Shown here: positions 25,445-33,159 of the stretch, in pieces
How the letters are laid out: every line of letters starts with the position of its first letter
Numbering within the stretch: the stretch's first letter is position 1
NCBI RefSeq assembly: GCF_048323655.1
Contig: NZ_JBLUWW010000003.1
Span: 744,001 to 808,000 of the forward strand
DNA length: 64,000 nucleotides
Reading direction: 5' to 3'
DNA from: Salinimicrobium soli
Lineage (GTDB): Bacteria; Bacteroidota; Bacteroidia; Flavobacteriales; Flavobacteriaceae
Translations under genes and position numbers: made by a program
Notes under the pieces: model-generated
Told to the model about the DNA's origin: nothing
Seen by the model: the letters and a program-made list of their open reading frames with translations, nothing else
Database searches by the model: none

Positions 25445-26125
25445 ATGAAAATTCTAATGGTCCTTACTTCTCACAGCGAATTGGGAGAAACCGGAAAAAA
25501 AACAGGTTTTTGGATAGAGGAATTCGCAGCACCTTATTACGTATTTGCCGATGCGGGTGCTGATGTCACTATTGCCTCACCGAAAGGAAAAGAACCCCCG
25601 ATAGATCCCTCCAGTGAATCTGAAGATGCACAGACCGGCGCTACCCGCAGGTTCTATTCTGACCGCGATCTTCAGGAAAAACTTAAGAAAACGATCAAAT
25701 TGGAAGACATAGATTCTGAAGATTACGATGCCGTTTTTTATCCCGGTGGCCATGGCCCTCTCTGGGACCTTGCCAATGACCTTAAATCCATCTCGCTTAT
25801 TGAGGAATTCAACGCGCAGATGAAACCTATGGCTTTTGTATGTCATGCTCCAGGAGTACTCGCTAATGTGGAAGATCATAAAGAACCGCTGGTGCGCGGA
25901 AAGAATGTTACCGGCTTTGCTAATAGCGAAGAAGAGGCTGTGGGACTCACCAATGTGGTCCCGTTCCTGGTGGAAGACAAAATGAACCAATTGGGCGCCA
26001 ACTACAGTAAAGGCGATGACTGGAGCTCGTATGTAATGGTAGACGGTAAACTTGTCACCGGTCAAAATCCGGCCTCTTCTGAAAAAGCCGCCCGTGAACT
26101 CCTGCGTTTATTAGGAAAAGAATAG
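25445..26125 (+). CDS. type 1 glutamine amidotransferase-like (DJ-1/PfpI family)
   Basis: A 226-residue protein of the DJ-1/PfpI superfamily. The elbow FVCHAPGVLA (residues 131-140) has nucleophile Cys133 followed by His134, with E26 in GFWIEEFAAP as the likely third residue and YPGGHGPLWDL (99-109) forming the oxyanion region. The GFWxEE motif is typical of Hsp31/YdeA-like members, which act on methylglyoxal or on protein and nucleotide glycation. Cytoplasmic. It lies 6 bp before an alpha/beta hydrolase gene, so the two probably act together in aldehyde or xenobiotic detoxification. Confidence 0.87.
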   Translation: MKILMVLTSHSELGETGKKTGFWIEEFAAPYYVFADAGADVTIASPKGKEPPIDPSSESEDAQTGATRRFYSDRDLQEKLKKTIKLEDIDSEDYDAVFYPGGHGPLWDLANDLKSISLIEEFNAQMKPMAFVCHAPGVLANVEDHKEPLVRGKNVTGFANSEEEAVGLTNVVPFLVEDKMNQLGANYSKGDDWSSYVMVDGKLVTGQNPASSEKAARELLRLLGKE

Positions 26126-26131
26126 CTGTTT

Positions 26132-27040
26132 ATGACAAGAACAGAAAGGACGGTCGAAGCGGTAATAAAAGAGCACGAAGCTCTGGGCCGGTACGTGGAT
26201 GTCAACGGCATTAGAACCTTTGCTCTTAGTCAGGGCCGTGGGGAGACGGTATTGTGCGTTCACGGGGTCCCTACCTCTTCTTTTCTATACCGTAAGGTGA
26301 TACATTCCCTATCCAAAAAAGGATATAAAGGAGTGTGTATCGATCTGCCAGGATTTGGTCTTACTGAAAGGCCTGAAGACTTTGAATATACTTTTTCAAA
26401 TTTTGCCGACTTTTTGTACGACGCTGCCCGACGATTAAAACTGAAGAAATTTCACCTTGTGGTCCATGACATTGGAGGACCAATTGGCTTTGCCTTTGCT
26501 GCCAGACATATGAACCGCATCATGTCTCTTACAATCCTCAATACCTGGATAGATGTGGTGAATTTCAAAAAACCTGCTGTAATGCGGCCTTTTGAAAAAA
26601 GGATCCTGGGAGAGACTGAGCTAAAAATGATCTCCCACGTCACCTGGCCGGTCATGTTCAAAAAAATGGCGGTAGAGAATTCCTCCCGGATTCCCATGGC
26701 AGAAGTGAATGCCTATGTTGATCTGCTAAAAAGAGTCGATCACGGAAAGGCTTTTTTGAAGACTATGAGGAGTTTTGACAGCACCAAAAGCTTTCGCGAC
26801 CTCTGTTACAAAGCGGTACAGAATGTACCTTATCCCGTGCAGGCAATTTGGGGAGATAAAGATCCCGGGCTTCCCTATGAGACCTATGGAGAAGAAATTA
26901 AAAGAGTGGCTGGTTTAAAAGAGGTTCAGAGACTGCCCTCCAGGCATTTTTTACAGGAGGAGGCCTGGCTTTCTATTGCAGACCAGGTAGTGGAACTCGC
27001 AAAGAGTTCTCATTTAAAACCCATAAAAAAGGAGGCTTAA
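26132..27040 (+). CDS. alpha/beta hydrolase (dehalogenase-like)
   Basis: A 302-residue alpha/beta hydrolase. HGVPTSSF (oxyanion loop) and LVVHDIGGPIGFAFA (nucleophile elbow) are visible. The elbow has Asp rather than Ser (HDIGG), the pattern of haloalkane and fluoroacetate dehalogenases and epoxide hydrolases, so the nucleophile is probably this Asp. The IWGDKDPGLP segment is the second Asp region, and RHFLQEE supplies the His. A dehalogenase or epoxide hydrolase role is possible. Starts 6 bp after the PfpI-type gene and ends within a terminator. Confidence 0.82.
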   Translation: MTRTERTVEAVIKEHEALGRYVDVNGIRTFALSQGRGETVLCVHGVPTSSFLYRKVIHSLSKKGYKGVCIDLPGFGLTERPEDFEYTFSNFADFLYDAARRLKLKKFHLVVHDIGGPIGFAFAARHMNRIMSLTILNTWIDVVNFKKPAVMRPFEKRILGETELKMISHVTWPVMFKKMAVENSSRIPMAEVNAYVDLLKRVDHGKAFLKTMRSFDSTKSFRDLCYKAVQNVPYPVQAIWGDKDPGLPYETYGEEIKRVAGLKEVQRLPSRHFLQEEAWLSIADQVVELAKSSHLKPIKKEA

Positions 27041-27052
27041 GGCCTCCTTTTT
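27026..27052 (+). terminator. terminator overlapping a stop codon
   Basis: AAAAAGGAGG (27026-27035) and CCTCCTTTTT (27043-27052) pair around a seven-base loop, CTTAAGG, that holds the hydrolase stop TAA (27038-27040). The same hairpin has U-rich RNA in the other direction and may serve the convergent SDR gene. Confidence 0.8.
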
Positions 27053-27066
27053 CTATTTCCTTCATA

Positions 27067-27786
27067 TTAATTCTTAGGCGGTTTGGTAGGCCTTATTTCG
27101 ATCTTACTCGGTAATGCCCTGTGGTTCATTTTTAAAAGGTCTACCACCAGCTCTCCAATATCTTCTATTTGTATCTTCCAGGAATCTGCTTCAGAAGGAG
27201 TATGATCATTGAAATGAGTGGCCACAGATCCCGGCATAATCGTGGTGACCTTAATATCGTGGTCACGTAGATCGAGCATTACTGCCTGGGTGAAACCTGT
27301 AACTCCAAACTTACTGGCATTATATGCTGCACCTCCCGCGAAGAAGTTAGTACCGGCGAGGCTGGAGATGGTAAAAATATATCCTTTGGTTTTTTTCAGG
27401 TGAGGTACAGAAGCCTTTATGGAATAAAATACCCCGGTGAGATTGGTATCAATGGTCTGCTGCCACTGCTCTGCTGTTAATTCTTCTACAGAACCAAAAT
27501 GACCGACTCCGGCGTTGGCTACCATAACATCTACCTGTCCCCATTTGTTGGCCACTTCTTCCAGAGCCTTTTCCTGGCTCTTGAGGTCTCTTACATCTGC
27601 CTCGATCCCAATTACCTCACCTTTTCCTTTTTCAGAAAGTTCCCGGGCGGCCTTTTCAGCTTCATTTTTATGCCTGCTGGTAATGGCCACCTTCACTCCC
27701 ATTTCTGAAAGGGCTGCAGCCACTCCGTAGCCAATTCCTTTACTGCCTCCGGTAACGAAGGCTACTTTATTTTCAAGTGAATTCAT
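27067..27786 (-). CDS. short-chain dehydrogenase/reductase
   Basis: A 239-residue SDR from ATG 27786; the open frame runs to 27894 but the additional 36 residues are unlike the family. The Rossmann motif TGGSKGIG (residues 12-19), the VANAG motif and the catalytic Ser-Tyr-Lys set in SSLAGTNFFAGGAAYNASK are intact. Such enzymes reduce or oxidise hydroxyl/keto groups with NAD(P)H. Resembles FabG/3-oxoacyl reductases and sepiapterin-like reductases; substrate unknown. Convergent to the hydrolase gene. Confidence 0.85.
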   Translation of the reverse strand: MNSLENKVAFVTGGSKGIGYGVAAALSEMGVKVAITSRHKNEAEKAARELSEKGKGEVIGIEADVRDLKSQEKALEEVANKWGQVDVMVANAGVGHFGSVEELTAEQWQQTIDTNLTGVFYSIKASVPHLKKTKGYIFTISSLAGTNFFAGGAAYNASKFGVTGFTQAVMLDLRDHDIKVTTIMPGSVATHFNDHTPSEADSWKIQIEDIGELVVDLLKMNHRALPSKIEIRPTKPPKN

Positions 27787-27883
27787 CGTAATTATTTTTA
27801 GTGAGACTAAAGCTACTGAATGATGCAGGAAAATGTAAGCCGCAGATTCTAAGACTTTGTTAATTCTTGCAGAAAGCCTGCCG

Positions 27884-27901
27884 AAAAATGCCATTTTTAG
27901 A
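27884..27901. repeat. dyad motif copy
   Basis: AAAAATGCCATTTTTAGA. It contains the ATG at 27888 that opens a long frame towards 28391, but the real start is more likely downstream (see the gene at 28014). Confidence 0.5.
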
Positions 27902-27951
27902 TCCGGAAAAAATCTTTAACTGCAGGCGGGAAAAATTCGAAGAGAATCAAT

Positions 27952-27959
27952 TATCTTTG
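27952..27959 (+). promoter_or_regulatory. consensus -7 box
   Basis: TATCTTTG, an exact TAnnTTTG -7 element about 55 bp upstream of the likely TTG start at 28014. No clear TTTG -33 box is seen at 19-20 bp. Confidence 0.5.
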
Positions 27960-28013
27960 CAAACCCTGAAAAAGGAAAGAGAATCTGGTATAAACACTAA
28001 AAAAATTGCAACA

Positions 28014-28391
28014 TTGGAAAATCCTAAGGCACAAAAACTTCTGAATAAAATACAACGCGACCTGATGCGTAATGGTATCATTACCAATACACTTGTTGAA
28101 GAACTTAAGGAGTTGAGACCTTATGCCGTAGAGGAAAAAAATCCGTTGCTTGCAAAGGTTATTCGCCTTACTTACGAGCACATTGAGACCTACCAGACCT
28201 TTGATATTCCAATTCCCGAAGATGAGCCTTTAGAAGATGCTGAAGCAGAGACTGAAGAGCAGCCGGAAGTGGATCCACAGGAAAGCCTTGATTACCTGCT
28301 TTCTTTAATGGCCGAATCAAAGAACAAAGTGAATGCTCTGGAACTCAGGGAATACAGCAATAATTTGATCGCCTACGCTGAAGAAAATTAA
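28014..28391 (+). CDS. conserved hypothetical protein, 125 aa (start uncertain)
   Basis: Soluble helical protein of 125 residues from TTG 28014. The frame is open back to ATG 27888 and TTG 27867. A consensus -7 box at 27952-27959 lies inside the longer frame, so the longer N terminus would not be transcribed; the TTG start is therefore favoured. Core: NPKAQKLLNKIQRDLMRNG, VEELKELRPYAVEEKNP, LAKVIRLTYEHIE, then an acidic linker and a C-terminal QESLDYLLSLMAESKNKVNA helix. Function unknown. The gene lies upstream of a membrane protein gene. Confidence 0.6.
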   Translation: MENPKAQKLLNKIQRDLMRNGIITNTLVEELKELRPYAVEEKNPLLAKVIRLTYEHIETYQTFDIPIPEDEPLEDAEAETEEQPEVDPQESLDYLLSLMAESKNKVNALELREYSNNLIAYAEEN

Positions 28392-28466
28392 CATCATCTT
28401 TTACTAAAGTGGACCGATTGTTGAATCATTCCGTTCACTACTCCGCTTTTAAAATTTTTTAATGAT

Positions 28467-29087
28467 ATGCAGAAGAAAGATGTCGTGCTGAACAAGAAAC
28501 CCCGCTGGAAATTACTTCACCAATACTACCAATACACCGGATTTTATAAATTCGTTGGTCTTAGTCTGAAAAAGGCGATCTTACCGATCGTACTTTTTAT
28601 AGGAGCTTTGTTGGTTGTCAATGAATTCGTGATCGACATTAATCATGTCCTGATCACCGTTACAGAAACTTTTTCTCCAATTGGGATTTTTGCTGTTTTC
28701 CTGGCCTCGGAAACTATACTGGGATTGGTGCCACCCGAGCTTTTTATAGCATGGGCCGGTAAATCCACTCTTCCACTGCTCTATCTCACCTTATTGGCAA
28801 CAGCGTCTTATCTGGGAGGTATCTTTTCTTTTTTTATAGGAAAAGCAATTACCAAAATCCCTTCGGTACACACTTACCTGGAGACCAAAATGTCCAAACA
28901 TATAAGAAATACCGAAAAATGGGGAGGTTTCCTGATAGTGGTTGGCGCGCTTCTACCCATACCATTCTCCATGACTAGCATTGCTGCCGGTATCATCAAT
29001 TACAAGTTCAGACATTACCTGCTGTTTGGATTGCTCAGGTTCGTTCGTTTTTATGGTTATGCAATAGTGATCTTCAAAATCGTTTAA
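28467..29087 (+). CDS. VTT-domain (YqaA/DedA-like) membrane protein
   Basis: A 206-residue membrane protein with about five hydrophobic segments. LGLVPPELFIAWAGK, the ATASYLGGIFSFFIGKAI segment with internal Gly, and GALLPIPFSMTSIAAGIINY (a P-x-P-F-x-M loop) match the SNARE-associated/VTT family, in its YqaA-like branch. Family members act in membrane lipid or undecaprenyl-phosphate handling, but this is not proved for the branch. Standalone gene before the CDF exporter. Confidence 0.8.
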   Translation: MQKKDVVLNKKPRWKLLHQYYQYTGFYKFVGLSLKKAILPIVLFIGALLVVNEFVIDINHVLITVTETFSPIGIFAVFLASETILGLVPPELFIAWAGKSTLPLLYLTLLATASYLGGIFSFFIGKAITKIPSVHTYLETKMSKHIRNTEKWGGFLIVVGALLPIPFSMTSIAAGIINYKFRHYLLFGLLRFVRFYGYAIVIFKIV

Positions 29088-29122
29088 TCCGAAATTCGAT
29101 CTAAAATCCTCTTTATTTCTTG

Positions 29123-29130
29123 TATTTTTG
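29123..29130 (+). promoter_or_regulatory. consensus -7 box before the CDF gene
   Basis: TATTTTTG, exact match to TAnnTTTG, 27 bp before the ATG at 29158. A convincing -33 box is not visible. Confidence 0.45.
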
Positions 29131-29157
29131 GTTACCAACTCAACCAAATAGAATTAA

Positions 29158-30033
29158 ATGGGCCACGATCACGACCATCATTCTGCCGGAAAGAACCTGA
29201 AATTTGCCTTTTTTCTGAATGCTGCCTTTACTGTCTTTGAACTCATTGGAGGCTTCTACGTTAACAGTATTGCGATTGTTTCAGATGCCGTACATGATCT
29301 GGGTGACACCCTTTCCCTCGGCACCTCATGGTATCTTCAAAATAAATCCCGGAAAGCCGGAAATGCAAAGTTTTCCTTTGGCTACAAAAGGTTCTCCCTC
29401 CTGGGAGCATTGATCAACAGCGTAGTTCTTATTGCCGGATCTATCTATGTTATCATTGAAGCGGTTGGAAGGCTCTTAGAACCTGAACATTCTGATGCCC
29501 AGGAGATGTTGATCTTCGCGATCATTGGAGTCCTGGTCAACGGTTTTGCTGCTTATAAGCTCAGTAAAGGAACCTCGATGAATGAGAAAGTGGTGAGCTG
29601 GCATCTAATGGAAGACGTGCTGGGATGGGTGGCTGTTCTAATTGTGGCTATCGTGCTTCAGTTTAAGGATATTCACTACCTGGATCCTGCCCTCTCTTTA
29701 TTGATCACCATATTCATTCTTTTTAATGTGGCGAAAAGACTTAAGGACACGCTTTTTATTTTTCTGCAGGGGGTTCCGAAGGAGATAGACCTGGAGGAGG
29801 TTAAAGAGAAACTTAGCCAGATCCCCAATATAGCTTCATTACATCATGTGCACATCTGGTCCCTTGAAGGAACAGATCACGTCTTTACCACGCACATCAA
29901 GCTGAAAAATATCAGTCATTTCCAACAATTACTGGATGTGAAACGGCAGGTAAAAGATGTATTGCAGGAATACAAATTTGACCACTACACGGTAGAAACT
30001 GAACTGGATGAGGAAACCTGCGATATGCTGTAG
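29158..30033 (+). CDS. cation diffusion facilitator (Zn/Co/Cd exporter, CzcD/ZitB type)
   Basis: A 291-residue CDF transporter. His-rich N terminus (MGHDHDHHSAG), six membrane segments, and the HxxxD metal sites: VHDLGD in helix 2 and WHLMED in helix 5. The cytoplasmic C-terminal domain (LEEVKEKLSQIPNIASLHHVHIW...) is the usual ferredoxin-like metal sensor. It exchanges divalent metal (Zn2+, possibly Co2+ or Cd2+) for protons. A gene alone in its transcript, with convergent RNA helicase 3 bp downstream. Confidence 0.9.
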   Translation: MGHDHDHHSAGKNLKFAFFLNAAFTVFELIGGFYVNSIAIVSDAVHDLGDTLSLGTSWYLQNKSRKAGNAKFSFGYKRFSLLGALINSVVLIAGSIYVIIEAVGRLLEPEHSDAQEMLIFAIIGVLVNGFAAYKLSKGTSMNEKVVSWHLMEDVLGWVAVLIVAIVLQFKDIHYLDPALSLLITIFILFNVAKRLKDTLFIFLQGVPKEIDLEEVKEKLSQIPNIASLHHVHIWSLEGTDHVFTTHIKLKNISHFQQLLDVKRQVKDVLQEYKFDHYTVETELDEETCDML

Positions 30034-30036
30034 AGC

Positions 30037-31152
30037 TTATCTTATCTGGTTGAACCTTATCCCGAGTTCCCGCTCGATCTGTCTTAGCTTTTTAAGTTCG
30101 AATTGATTCACAAGGGCCAAAGAAATTCCTTTTTTACCTGCTCTTGCGGTTCTACCGCTGCGGTGCGTATAGTAATCAGTTTGATCGGGAAGTTGGTAAT
30201 GCACCACAAAAGCCAGGTTAGCCACATCAATTCCGCGTGCAGCTACATCTGTTGAAACGAGCAATCGTAAATTTTCGTTCTTGAATGCCCGCATCACCTT
30301 ATCCCTGTCTTTTTGAAGCATATCTCCTTCAAGCAAACCAACCTCGTGGTTCTTTGCCAGAAGTTGTTTGGAAAGCGTTCTGGCAGCTGTTTTGGTCTTG
30401 GTAAAGATGATGCCCCTGTTCTGTTTCCCCATTGATTTCAGGAAATATGAAAGGGTATCCAGTTTATTATTATCATCGCTGGAAACGAACTGGTGTTCGA
30501 TCCCGGTATTAACGGCGTCCTGTTTATCAATTTTGACTCTTCGGGCGTTCTTTCGCACATATGTATTGATGATCTCATTTAGGTCCTGCGGAATGGTTGC
30601 CGAGAATAACCAAACTTTCCGTTCCGAAGATTGCGTAGCTTCAAGGATGGTAGCGAGGTCCTTTTTGAAACCCATGCTTAGCATTTCATCTGCTTCATCA
30701 AGAACAAGGGTTTGAATGTTCCGGATATCCACCGCTTTTCTTTTCATCAGGTCGATCAAACGTCCCGGCGTAGCCACCACAATTTGTGTTGGTCTGTTTA
30801 GCCTCGCTATCTGGATATCGATCTTTTCTCCCCCATAAACGGCTTCAGTAAATACCTTATCGCTGTACTTTGTGAATTTGAACAGTTGTCGGGCGATCTG
30901 CTGCCCCAGCTCTCTGGTTGGTGCCAGGATAAGGGCCTGTACCTCCTCTTTAGCCGGATCTATTTGTGCCAGTATAGGTAAACCAAATGCTGCAGTTTTA
31001 CCGGTTCCGGTTTGGGCCTGACCAATGAAATCCACATCACCTTCTGCCAACACCGGGATTGCCGCCTCCTGGATCTTAGTAGGCGTCACTATCCCCATTT
31101 CATTCAGTCCTTTAATTATATCTTCCGAAACTCCTAGCTCCTTAAATGTCAT
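30037..31152 (-). CDS. DEAD-box RNA helicase
   Basis: A 371-residue DEAD-box protein, all motifs present: AQTGTGKT (46-53, motif I), PTRELGQQ (Ia), TPGRLID (Ib), DEAD in VLDEADEM (II), FSATIP (III), RGIIFTKTK, STDVAARGID (V) and HRSGRTARAG (VI). It is close to the minimal helicase core, lacking the basic C-terminal tail of RhlE/CsdA. Remodels RNA in ribosome assembly, mRNA decay or cold adaptation. Its stop lies 3 bp from the CDF stop, so transcription read-through interference is possible. Confidence 0.93.
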   Translation of the reverse strand: MTFKELGVSEDIIKGLNEMGIVTPTKIQEAAIPVLAEGDVDFIGQAQTGTGKTAAFGLPILAQIDPAKEEVQALILAPTRELGQQIARQLFKFTKYSDKVFTEAVYGGEKIDIQIARLNRPTQIVVATPGRLIDLMKRKAVDIRNIQTLVLDEADEMLSMGFKKDLATILEATQSSERKVWLFSATIPQDLNEIINTYVRKNARRVKIDKQDAVNTGIEHQFVSSDDNNKLDTLSYFLKSMGKQNRGIIFTKTKTAARTLSKQLLAKNHEVGLLEGDMLQKDRDKVMRAFKNENLRLLVSTDVAARGIDVANLAFVVHYQLPDQTDYYTHRSGRTARAGKKGISLALVNQFELKKLRQIERELGIRFNQIR

Positions 31153-31361
31153 TCCTTAATTTTTTGCGAAGATAGGTGATTAAATAATTACTGGTCGGAA
31201 TCAGAAGAAATATTGATCATCCCCCGCTATACCTGAGCTGCGTAAGAAAATTCGCAATCCTCAGAATTTCAACTTGTTAAACTGAAGCTAATTCTAATTT
31301 ATTTAGAATTATTTTGACAGATTATCAGTAATTTGGGTATATAACCAATAAAAAAGAAATT

Positions 31362-31505
31362 ATGCTTACTATCATTTTGAATATCCTATTACCACCACTT
31401 GCAGTTTACTTGAACCATGGAGTAGGAACCACTTTGCTAATAAGTATTGTTCTCACATTGATCGGCTGGTTGCCCGGCGTGATCCATGCATTTATAGTAA
31501 ACTAA
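31362..31505 (+). CDS. Pmp3/YqaE-family small membrane protein, 47 aa
   Basis: A 47-residue protein: MLTIILNILLPPLAVYLNHG, then two membrane helices with GWLPGVIHA near the end. The LPPLAVYL and GW-L/I-PG-I/V-IHA motifs identify the Pmp3/YqaE (PF01679) stress-induced membrane peptides, which affect membrane potential and cation tolerance. ATG 31362 and TAA 31503. The upstream TAATTTGG is a weak -7 box. It ends just before the structured repeat at 31526. Confident family call despite its size. Confidence 0.85.
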   Translation: MLTIILNILLPPLAVYLNHGVGTTLLISIVLTLIGWLPGVIHAFIVN

Positions 31506-31525
31506 TTATTTCTCCAGCATATTTA

Positions 31526-31642
31526 AAAAACTGTCTAAAATATAAATCCCCTCTACGACCTGTTTCCGGCAGGTGACGTGCCTTGAAAGACAAGGTGACA
31601 AAGTTTGAATTAGCCTTTAAGCTTATATTTTAGACAGTTTTT
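31526..31642. repeat. 117-bp inverted-repeat element with internal hairpins
   Basis: Perfect 20-bp inverted ends: 31526-31545 (AAAAACTGTCTAAAATATAA) and 31623-31642. The 77-bp interior has two further hairpins, ACCTG/CAGGT (31558-31574) and CCTTG/CAAGG (31581-31595), each followed by a GTGAC-like sequence (GGTGACGTG and GGTGACAAAG). It lies between convergent pmp3 and galE. The A and T runs at the ends let it work as a bidirectional terminator, but the long structured middle looks more like a MITE-type or structured repeat element. No transposase is near. A copy-number search would tell. Confidence 0.65.
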
Positions 31643-31656
31643 ATTTTCTCTCTTCT

Positions 31657-32691
31657 TTAAACTTCTTCTTTTTCTTTTAAGCGTTGTTGCCATTTCCAGG
31701 CACTCTCCATAGCATCTTCTATAGAATATTCAGCTTTCCATTTTAAAACATCATTCGCCCTGGTTGTATCAGCATAAGCTGCTGTGATATCGCCTTCCCT
31801 TCTGCCCACGATCTGGTAAGGCAGTTTTGTTCCGGAAACCTTTTCAAAAGCCTGAATAGCTTCCAGCACTGAATTTCCTTTTCCGGTGCCCAGGTTGAAA
31901 ACTTCATAATTTTCCTGCTGCTCGTCATCCAATAAGCGTTCTAAGGCTACCACATGAGCTCGGGCCAGATCCATTACGTGAATGTAATCTCTAATGCAGG
32001 TTCCGTCCGGAGTAGGATAATCATCACCAAAAACGGATAATTTCTCCCTCATTCCTATAGCAGTTTGAGTGATATACGGAACGAGGTTTTGAGGAGTACC
32101 TATAGGCAACTCCCCTATTTCGGCACTGGGATGTGCTCCAATGGGATTAAAGTAACGTAAGGAAATAGCCTTTAGATTTGGAGTGACCTTACAGGTATCA
32201 CTAATGATCTCCTCACCTATCTGCTTGGTATTTCCGTAAGGTGATTCTGCTTTTTTAACCTGTGCAGATTCTGTAATAGGCAATTCATCAGCTTGTCCAT
32301 AGACAGTACACGATGAACTGAAGATAAACTTTGGAGCTTCTTTTTCTTTTAATTGCTGAAGCAGGTAGATAAGAGTGTTCAGGTTATTTTCATAGTACAA
32401 CAACGGATTCTCAACACTTTCTCCAACAGCTTTCGAAGCTGCAAAATGGATCACACCCTCTATATCATTATACTTCTCAAAAAAGGCTTTTACGGCTGCC
32501 TTTTCCCGAAGATCAATATTTTCAAATTCAGGAGAGATACGGGTGATCCTGGTAATGCCTCCCAATACTTCGAGTGAAGAGTTAGACAAGTTATCTATGA
32601 TCACCACCTCAAAGCCTTTTTCCTGCAGGGCTACCACGGTATGGGAACCAATGAACCCTAAACCTCCGGTAACCAGTATTCTTTTACTCAT
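31657..32691 (-). CDS. galE: UDP-glucose 4-epimerase
   Basis: A 344-residue extended SDR. Rossmann motif GGLGFIGS (residues 9-16), catalytic Tyr152 and Lys156 in SPYGNTKQ, and the family features LRYFNPIGAHPS, NLVPYI and DGTCIRDYIHVMDLARAH are clear. Converts UDP-glucose and UDP-galactose, giving galactose for polysaccharides. Full length, intact. Standalone; ends beside the structured repeat. Confidence 0.96.
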   Translation of the reverse strand: MSKRILVTGGLGFIGSHTVVALQEKGFEVVIIDNLSNSSLEVLGGITRITRISPEFENIDLREKAAVKAFFEKYNDIEGVIHFAASKAVGESVENPLLYYENNLNTLIYLLQQLKEKEAPKFIFSSSCTVYGQADELPITESAQVKKAESPYGNTKQIGEEIISDTCKVTPNLKAISLRYFNPIGAHPSAEIGELPIGTPQNLVPYITQTAIGMREKLSVFGDDYPTPDGTCIRDYIHVMDLARAHVVALERLLDDEQQENYEVFNLGTGKGNSVLEAIQAFEKVSGTKLPYQIVGRREGDITAAYADTTRANDVLKWKAEYSIEDAMESAWKWQQRLKEKEEV

Positions 32692-32842
32692 GTTTTTTAT
32701 TTTATCAGGTGCAAATTAATAAAATCCCTGTGTTATTCGAGGTTTTAGAGTGGTTAAGATTTCGTTTAAATAAGAAATTGAGAGTATAGGAAAATCTGAT
32801 CTTTTAAAATCCGGAAAACAGGAGGTTCTATCAAGAAACGGT

Positions 32843-32850
32843 ATATTTGC
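32843..32850 (+). promoter_or_regulatory. consensus -7 box before the DUF3817 gene
   Basis: TATATTTG, exact TAnnTTTG, 21 bp before the ATG at 32872; no clear -33 box. Confidence 0.5.
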
Positions 32851-32871
32851 AGCACACAAAATTGATGAACT

Positions 32872-33156
32872 ATGACTCTGGAAAATCAGGTGAGAATTTT
32901 TAAATGGGTGAGCATTCTGGAAGGTATTTCCTTTTTAGTGCTTTTACTGATCGCGATGCCATTGAAATATATATGGGACCTGCCACAAATGGTACAGGTA
33001 ATAGGAATGGCACACGGAATTTTGTTCGTGGGTTATATCCTGGGAGCCTTCCTCCTTTTTCGTCCCCTTCAATGGAAACTAAGCACCCTTATGATTGTTT
33101 GTGCAAGCTCAGTTCTGCCGCTGGGACCTTTTTATGTAGAAAGAAAATACCTGTAG
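32872..33156 (+). CDS. DUF3817-family membrane protein, 94 aa
   Basis: A 94-residue membrane protein with three hydrophobic segments: about residues 13-28, 41-62 and 68-85. FKWVSILEGISFLVLLLIA at the N terminus, MAHGILFVGYI in the middle and PLGPFYVERK at the C terminus fit the DUF3817 family. Function unknown. Starts 21 bp after a TATATTTG -7 box and lies 3 bp upstream of the MscS gene, so they are co-transcribed; a role in membrane tension or osmotic stress is inferred from this only. Confidence 0.82.
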   Translation: MTLENQVRIFKWVSILEGISFLVLLLIAMPLKYIWDLPQMVQVIGMAHGILFVGYILGAFLLFRPLQWKLSTLMIVCASSVLPLGPFYVERKYL

Positions 33157-33159
33157 ATT

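Noticed and set aside
31526..31642. insertion sequence
   Set aside because: No transposase frame is present; inverted ends alone do not make it an IS. Reported as a structured repeat instead.
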